Positions 56,505 to 64,000 of a stretch of 64,000 bases of DNA are shown here, in pieces. Below the pieces are notes generated by a model. That model was not told the origin of the DNA and ran no database searches. It saw only the letters and a list, made by a program, of their open reading frames with translations. The DNA comes from Dryococelus australis. Lineage: Eukaryota; Arthropoda; Insecta; Phasmatodea; Phasmatidae. A program made the position numbers and the translations under genes. Numbering within the stretch: the stretch's first letter is position 1; every line of letters starts with the position of its first letter. The DNA is taken from contig CM056995.1 in assembly GCA_029891345.1 (NCBI GenBank), positions 211,371,047 through 211,435,046 of the forward strand. Direction: 5' to 3'.

Positions 56505-56692
56505 CAAAGACGGTGCAGTGGTGAACTATCGAGAGGGACTGGGTTCGCTTCCCAGTACGGCTATCCTGCTTTCCCGAAATCACTTCAGCCGAATGCTTGT
56601 TACTAACAGGCATTCTGATCACAGCTTCTACGAACAACTTTCTCCGTTTCTAACGACCTCGCTGTCGACGAGACGTCAAACTCTACCGACTT
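56505..56692 (+). mobile_element. tRNA-derived SINE family 2
   Basis: GGTGCAGTGGTGAACTA (box A-like), GGGTTCGCTTCCC (box B), TTTCCCGAAATCACTTCAG, then the tail block AACGACCTCGCTGTCGACG. The 154-codon frame 56494-56958, the longest in the window, runs through this SINE and is not credible as a gene. Confidence 0.78.
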
Positions 56693-58440
56693 ATTTTGAT
56701 GCGCACAATTTTATGGCAGTGAGTGTACTTGGCAAGGAAGACTTCGGAGTTTATAGCTGGATGGGCGAGACAGCTGTGAAAACACACGCCTGCTACATAC
56801 ACACGCATCGGAAGTGCACGCGTGCAATATGTTTACACAGGCAAGTGTGGGTTCAGGAACGCCTGCGTAATGGCAGGGCACATACAGTACCTCCCAGCGT
56901 GAAATATATTCCACTACAGAAGCGTAATAAGCTTTTTAAAACACACACACTTGACTAATACATAGAATCCAATACGACTCAGCTGATAATTACTTGGAAA
57001 ACATATTTCCGAAAATATTAATTTCTTTCCAAAACTCACGATTTCTATAAGTTATTGTTTCTAAAAATTAGGCAATGCATACCTCATGAAATGTAGCTAA
57101 TGCACATTAGAATTACAGACATTCGTAGGCCACTGTAATGCAAACGGCATTGTTCTAACTGCATAAGCTTCGATCAAGATGTGGTATTTTCCAAGCAAAT
57201 ACCATTATACAGTATTTGATTCAAGTTGAAATAATTTAAAGTAACAACATATGAATCAAACGAAAGATGACAAACTAAACTTGATAGAATAGTAACTATG
57301 AACTACATAAAATTTTGATGAGGTGAGAGGGTAGTCTATGATATTGTAAAATATATATATGTTTACTTTGAAAATCGCGCTCTAAGTTATAATAATGCAC
57401 TTCGTACTTAGATAATTTATTTTGTAGCTGTCGGTAGCCAGTTCGTAACATGGCGGGGCTGCAGGTATAGTGAATAACGGAAGGCACACCGAAGGAAAGC
57501 TCTAAGCTGGCATAGATTTTTTAAAATATTTGTTGTCGAAAAAGGGGGAAGGGTGGCCAACTTATTCTGTGCACAGAGCGGCACATGCCTGAAAAACAAG
57601 CACGTACAAACGATTTATTCGATAAATGCGTATTGAGTAGAAACATCGTACTACCTATCTCTATACGCGCATGGCGAGTTAATGCGAGAAGTTATATTTG
57701 TGCTGCAAAAGTATAGGACTCCCTTATTATAATATACAGTACAGTTGTCAGAGCGCATAACAATTATACTTATTGGGACAAACTGAATTCAGTAGTAATT
57801 ATAAACAAATTTCGAAACGGTTGTGCCATTGCGTCGATTCCGGAAAAAAATTATCGTACAAGGCCACACGATAACCACGTACAACTCAAGAGAAAACCAC
57901 AGTTGTCGTACGCTCGACCTCAGATATGACGTCAACGCAAAGTAACTTCCAACAAGTAGTTCCTACTTTCACGACAGATAGCAGATCAATTCAGTTTCTG
58001 CAGCGGCGCAACTGCTTGAGCAGTGGTTCGAATAAGTCGTCACAAACATGTTTATGCGAAAACTGTAACCTCGTCGAAGATTTACATTGTTTTGAGCGAT
58101 GTATGCGATATTTACTAACGTTTGTCTCATTTCCAAGGCTATTTTAAAGAAAATGTATTGCTAAACCAACTTGAACATAGTCATTTCTATGAGCAAATTA
58201 TCAGCCCGGCCGGGAACACGAGTTAATTTATATGCAACGACAAGTCAGACATCTCTAACAATTCACACATTATTCTAAGTGCAAGTTGTGTGCATATTTT
58301 TATCCGTCAAATGCAGTATTTTTGGATCACACAAGAAAAAGATACATGTAAGTGTTATGCACATACCCAGCATTTTATTTAACCTTACAGTTAGTAAGAA
58401 ATTTATCCACTGTTTCCCATTTTCCCCGACCCAGGGAGTA
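56693..58440. other. AT-rich sequence, nothing recognised
   Basis: No element ends, tRNA boxes or domains were found. Frames of 60-73 codons are unsupported. Confidence 0.4.
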
Positions 58441-58860
58441 TAGTCCATTCACGGTTTCTTCGGCCTTTTGAATCAAACCTTTGAAAAATCCCCCCATGTA
58501 TGACGTGTTTAGTTATTTCCTAAATATGTACTGTATCACACGCGTTTTATGCTCGTATTCATAAAATTTACTTTTTTCCTGTTAAATTGAAATGTTATTA
58601 ATATCTTACCTATAAATTATAATGTTTCATTGATAAATAATTTGAATAAAACAGGGAGAAAATAGGTATGTTGGTAACGTCTAGTGAGAAACAGTTCTTA
58701 TACAAAATATCATTACAACTGAGTGCGCACGAATGTGGTGCGTTGTCCCTCTGGTGTAGTTATCCAGACATACTTAAGCTTAGTTTGCACGAGGCGGAGG
58801 AATATCCTGGAAGTAGAACATTAGCAGGGCTTCATAAAAGGCTGAAGTAAACGTGAATTG
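58441..58860 (-). mobile_element. Family C MITE
   Basis: Starts TAGTCCATTCACGGTTTCTT with TTTGAATCAAACCTTTGA, and ends TGAAGTAAACGTGAATTG. The middle has GTTTGCACGAGGCGG and GCGCACGAATGTGGTGCG. It is the reverse of 41828-42240. Confidence 0.84.
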
Positions 58861-59710
58861 ATTATAAAAATGGAGGCCTAAAGGTGGAAAGTGTAAATTT
58901 TGCTAGTGCTGTCAAAATGCATTACGCGTCCTTATTAAACCTACAACACTACTGTTTTACTAGCATAGAAATGCATATTGATGAGAATTTTGTCTTTCAA
59001 TCTTTTAAACTACAGTATACAACAACTGCTACCTACGATCACTGCCATATATGTTGCTATATTTAATTTTTACTCACATATAATCGGGTTTGGTATTCAT
59101 ATCAGGAAGATACACATTTTCTTGGATTCATTGAATTTAATTATATATAAATGCTCAATTCATCTTATAAGAAAGGAATACAAAAGAAAACTAGGTCCTT
59201 CCTGAATAAGTTGCTTCATCTTAACTGTATACAGAAGACTGGAACTATACGACAAACTTAAAAAATGTTTATTTAATATAAAAAGTAACTTTATCCAAGA
59301 ATACTAATTTACTGTTCATAACAGGCCAATTCACTGAGCTGTATTCAGTTTTCTAATCACCTAGCAATCTTTAACATTATCCGAAGTTAAGAATGAAAAA
59401 AAAAATGCAAATATGGACACAAAGAACCTGCCAATTTATACTTCTTCACTCCTGTGACATAGTTTTACATACCTGTAGAGTCTCGAGTCATTACAATCTT
59501 AGAATGGCAAGCGGAGAAAGTAGAACAGTGAGCTGTTCTTCAATATCTGAAGATATAGGCGTAAGATAAAATAAACTGACCTAGATTTTACGCAGTGACA
59601 AACACGATAAAATTAACTTGTAATAATTTCAGTTCCAGGTTTACATGTATTTTTCCAAGGCTGAATACTTTTGATTCAACTAAATTACTAGATTACTTTA
59701 TGGATAGTGA
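58861..59710. other. AT-rich sequence, nothing recognised
   Basis: A stretch near 59627-59700 (CAGGTTTACATGTATTTTTC) weakly resembles part of family B but has no ends. No gene. Confidence 0.4.
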
Positions 59711-59895
59711 ATGAAGTGAAGGGAATTAAGCGGTTCTTAACAGAGAGGTCTTGCTGGCCGATGAGGGTGATTGAGGTGAGTACAGAGCAGCGCGGGAACG
59801 AAAGGGTAGGGGAAAAGGGAGATACCCGACAAAACCCGCCGACTAGCGGCATCGTATGGGACGATTCTCACATGTGAAAATCCGGGAGTGACCTG
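59711..59895 (-). mobile_element. tRNA-derived SINE family 1, 5'-truncated and diverged
   Basis: GCGGTTCTTAACAGAGAGGT, AAACCCGCCGACTAGCGGC and GTGAAAATCCGGGAGTGACC match the body, but the box A and box B half is lost. Confidence 0.78.
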
Positions 59896-60068
59896 GCAGT
59901 AGGAGAGAATACGGATTTGACCCACTTCTAGAATGACATAGGGATAGGTGCAGTAGTATAGCACGTGAGAGGGTCCCGGAAGCGAAGCTACAGACCGCAG
60001 CCACTCCGTTTCTCTTGCGCCCTTCACCCCATGCTGTGATTGGTCGTTGATTGAGGCTGACCATCCAT

Positions 60069-60350
60069 CATTTATGCCTTACGCCCTTTGTGGTAAGGTC
60101 AATTATGAGTTAAGACCTTTCATAAAAAAATTCATATAATTTCCAAATGATTGAAACTATAGTCATCAAATTCATAACATAGGCATCGTACCCAACATCC
60201 ACCACGATGGCAAGGTCATTTATGCCTTAAACCCTTTCCGGTAAGCTCCATTATGTGTTAAGCCCTTTTATAAACAGTCATAATTTCCGAACCGTTGAAG
60301 CTATAGTCATCAAATTAATAACATATACCGCATCCCTGATGTAGATAAGA
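60069..60350. repeat. Two-copy tandem repeat, 148-bp period
   Basis: CATTTATGCCTTACGCCCTT at 60069 recurs as CATTTATGCCTTAAACCCTT at 60217. The shared order continues with ATTATG-GTTAAG, ATAATTTCC and CTATAGTCATCAAATT. The second copy fades out near 60350. Confidence 0.85.
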
Positions 60351-63133
60351 GCGATAGGTTCGAATATGCATAATGTCATTTTATAAGCATAGTTAGTCAA
60401 ACTCACCAAGTGCATACTTACCAAGTATATACTCATCAAGTGTGTATACTCATAAGTACATACTTATCCACTTAATATTATTTTATTTTCGGATTTAACA
60501 AAATGTTATTTTTGCTTTGTATTCCTGTCTATAGCAATCAATGTAATGTTATTTTTGGATTACCGAGTTAGATTCCCAGGCGACCCACTGAATATAAAAA
60601 AATATTCTGGGAAATACATCCTTACACATTCACTTATGCTCGCTGTTTATCGCTTGCCTGATTGGTGTCTACTGCTCAACTGACGTGTTACAAGTTCGAT
60701 GTCAATGGTTGAAGGTTGACAATGGTGGAGGGGGAATGCAGATGTATGGTGTAATCGGGTAATGAGGTAATCGTGTATACGACGTAATCGTGCAAGTTCA
60801 TACTTGTATAACCATGCAATGAATATTTACTAGGTATGCACACAGACACACACGAATAATTAACAACTAAACGATCACCAAAGTAATATGTCCTCTCAGC
60901 AAGACAGCCAGACTTCAACTATCATATACCGTGTCAATTGTTTCAGAATTTATTATTATTAGGGATTGGAGGTATTACACTTGCACCATGCTAGCATTCA
61001 CGATATACATTTATCAAGTATGCGCATTATACCTAGAGAGAGACATAGCTCACGACTGAAGCCTTGTCGTAAACATGTTGTCCATAGGATACTTCAAGCG
61101 AGAACACTTCCGGCTTTATTTCTGTCAGGTAAACGAACCCTAACAGGAAAAAAAATCGTGTGCGCGGCTTCAACATGTGCCAGCACCCATAGAGAGAATA
61201 TTTTCAACGAATTACTCTGATAAATCATTTCATCATGTAATAGCAAAACACACACACTTTCACATATCCCCTGCAGAACTATCAGAGATATCAGAGCATC
61301 GTAGAATGGAGAGCCAACAGGACGGGAACTCTAACAAAATATAGCGGGTTGATGCTGAATTCAAGTTCCATTCAAGATACTTAATTTTTATTTGTGCAAT
61401 GAGACTATTTACAAATCATCATCACCATATGAAAAACAGCTCTCGACTAACACCGTTGACATATAGTACCAAAGGGTACTTGTTTCTCATCTGTATTCGA
61501 CTGATTACTCACATGAGTATGACTGCCATTTTCTCTCTCACCTTCATTGAACCAGTTACATGCATACGATCTATTTACTCAGTTTCGTTTGATCCATTGT
61601 TTTCTCATTGGCTATTTACTAAACCAATGCTTCTCATTGGTCAATTACTCACATTAGTTGAACTTTCAGCAAACGTCCAAAACATGCATTCGGCTACCCT
61701 ATTGGATTCCCACAGTATTACAAATTAAAGACATATTTAATTAGATAAATTTTTATTAGCACACTCACACTTACCTAATCACATGTAATGAAATAGCTAG
61801 TGAATATGTACTAAATACACATGTATGAATACACAAACACACCCATGCATTCACTCATGCATACATCCAAACATACATCCAAACATACATGCATACACAC
61901 ACTAAATACACATTTACCAACAACTACACAAATACGAAGGTATGCATATGAATAATTAGCAACAATGTATAAGATACAGAGAGAGAAAACATCCACTCTA
62001 CACGATACCTAGCACTCGACTGAAGTTTGTTTGTATATATGAAACAGTATTTGTTTTCTCACCTGCATTTATCTACCGCCAACCATTGGCTATTTACTCA
62101 CACATGTTCGACTGACATCTTGGATTGATTTTATGTATAAAAGGATGGGAAGTATTTGAAAAATAACTTCGTTAGAGCTTGGAAGTCTTCGACAGCTCCA
62201 TATACTTTGAAACATATAGTGAGAATGTACATTTCCATTTATAATGATGCCAATCTTTCCATCAAACTTTTAATATCTAACTATTTTGACCAAATATGGT
62301 AGGTTAGGCTTGCATCGGGAGAGTTGAGCACTCAACCATCAAGAGTAAAATACATGTAACCGTACAGTAAATAATGAATATTTAGTGAGACTATTTACAC
62401 ACAAATACTGTGTACACAGCAATTCAAGAACCACATAGGTTAAGGAGATATTTTTTAAATCGTGTATCACGTAAAGTATCGAGAGTATTGACATAATGAA
62501 TATCCAAATGCAAGTAGTATGTATGTAATGAGATGAAACCAACTACCCACCAACCGACGAAACAAAACAAACAAGAATAGAATACAACTATATGTTAGAG
62601 AACATACCCCTGGCTTCATATCCTGTAAAGGTCACTTATTCATAGTATTTGCATATTAATTAATTAACATGATTAATTTAACTCTATGTAGGCTACACAT
62701 CTTCTTACCATAACCAAAACCAACTTCCGACTAAGATATGTTTGATATTATGTATAATTTATATGCATATCATCTTATAACACACTACACATCAATAATT
62801 TAAATAATATACCATTCCATTACTTATTTCACTCTGTCTACATTGTCTCTCAACAAAGCTATCACAGGTCGTGTAACATCAAATAACTACCTACCACCCA
62901 TCACTCCATCAGTCTATTGCTATCTCTGGAAGGAAGAACAACAGACTCGCGAAAAATATGCAGGGGAGTGCTTTAACTAAGGTTACACACATTCACAAAC
63001 TGCATAAGAGATTTATGTAATTAAAGCATACTGATATAATAAAACCTTTTTTAAAAAATTCACACACTTTATGTAATGACACATTTAACACCAGCCTGTA
63101 AGAAACTACTACTCTACATATTATAGAAAACAT
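60351..63133. other. AT-rich, simple-sequence-rich DNA
   Basis: Many short drifting motifs recur, such as TATTTACTCA, CTCATTGG and CATACATCCAAA (61850-61890). No gene or element end was recognised. Frames of 60-109 codons lack motifs. Confidence 0.4.
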
Positions 63134-63305
63134 TGCTTATTCCTCATTCCTCAAAAACATACCTTATACCTCAAAAAAATACCTTATTCCTCAAAAAAAT
63201 TCCTTATTCCTCAAAAATCGTTCATTATTCCTCAAAATCATTCCTTATTCCTCAAAAACAATACTTGCACCCCAAAAACATAGCTTATTCCTCAAAGAAC
63301 ATATC
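63134..63305. repeat. Tandem repeat, about 20-bp unit, eight drifting copies
   Basis: The unit CTTATTCCTCAAAAACAT and variants repeat with changing A-run length. The 83-codon frame 63133-63384 (IPQKN-like repeats) is a translation of this array. Confidence 0.88.
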
Positions 63306-64000
63306 TAACAAGCTATCACAATACGACAAAACATGCATAGATCTATTCCAGCACACACACGTACACACACACAGACTGAAGTAATTACCTAAACATTCAT
63401 TGCTTGATACCACTCTGGTCTACCTATAAGCATTTACCATTTACACGTTTCATGAACATAGTAACATATGATGAAGAAAATAACATTTTTTTAAAAACAA
63501 TCCCAGGGTAATTGAACATATCATAAGAACATATCCATATAACAATATCCATAACAGTTCACATACAAGAAATAAACAATTTCTATAACTTAGCCTGTTA
63601 CCATGCGAAGGCCTGTTACCATGTTACCATCCTGTATTCGACAGGATGTAGGTTCGAACATTCTGCCAGCCCTTACCTATACACACCCAAGGTAATCTAT
63701 TTAGTAGAGAACATTCACCACAAGAAATATTTATATTAGAACCATCTCATCTCCTACAAACCACTCACTTATAAAGTTCATTTCAAAATCCACGATACAT
63801 TGGAATTTTTTGATGGATTCATTTATTTTCCAGACATATATAATATTTTTTGTACACATCCCGATATGTCAATGCTTTATTTACAGAAACAGATACCTCA
63901 CACATAGCACAATATTATTATTAATTAAATATTTTCACCCAGTTTTCCTCAATGCCCAATCATAATTTAATGTCATATAAAACAACTGTATTTCCCAAAC
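63306..64000. other. AT-rich sequence to the window end
   Basis: A short direct repeat CCTGTTACCATG occurs twice near 63594-63620. No gene was seen. Confidence 0.4.

Noticed and set aside
56494-56958. 154-codon open frame, the longest in the window
   Set aside because: Its first part is the tRNA-derived SINE (box A, box B and tail block are visible), and the rest has no domain or codon pattern suggesting a gene.
59290-59710. Third family B MITE
   Set aside because: About 60 bp near 59640 resemble the B core, but neither TTAA-GGGG end is present and the rest does not align by eye.

Overview
The window looks like intergenic DNA from a large, AT-rich, transposon-saturated arthropod genome, most likely an insect. 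I found no intact gene across 64 kb. No reading frame exceeds about 155 codons, and the longest ones run through repeats. The assignment rests on the repeat types: a Helentron-like element with the 3' end common in insects, tRNA-derived SINEs with target-site duplications, TA- and TTAA-flanked MITEs, hAT-like non-autonomous elements, and a decayed Tc1/mariner-type transposase with insect-style motifs. The species cannot be named from the sequence. Family names A, A1, A2, B, C and I are my own labels.

Layout. 0-7 kb: a decayed transposon-derived coding fragment (863-1310) in AT-rich DNA, plus one candidate exon (4610-4711). 7-16.5 kb: a dense cluster of A, C and I repeats, a Tc1/mariner transposase pseudogene (11735-12010), and the first tRNA-SINE, which lies inside a C element. 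16-26.5 kb: mostly AT-rich sequence, a long CT microsatellite, a Helentron-like element containing an array of tRNA D-arm-like units (20030-20562), the first copy of a THAP-exon repeat (21739-22670), and a hAT-like element at a poly(A) tract. 26.5-31.2 kb: an LTR copy, then a TTAA-flanked element (28798-31126) that carries the second THAP exon and is split by a solo LTR. 31-43.6 kb: more A1 and A2 elements, a 363-bp foldback, three SINE families, a small TA MITE nested in family I, a TTAA MITE (B) and two C elements. 43.6-50 kb: an LTR fragment, interleaved inverted repeats, a hAT-like element with an 8-bp duplication, and a GC-rich island. 50-64 kb: a 27-bp-TIR MITE, an A1 element split by a B element, a SINE with a perfect 17-bp duplication, further SINEs, and AT-rich sequence with short tandem arrays.

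How the parts relate. The clearest biology is the layering of transposition events. B sits inside A1, a small TA MITE sits inside I, an LTR sits inside the THAP element, and a SINE sits inside C. At least 14 elements share family A termini while carrying one of two unrelated cores, which suggests one transposase source served both. The THAP element keeps an intact first exon and splice donor in both copies, TTAA duplications, and a terminus fitting the TTAAAGG rule. This points to a Kolobok-type element that has become non-autonomous while still able to encode part of a DNA-binding domain. All family assignments come from reading the sequence without database searches.
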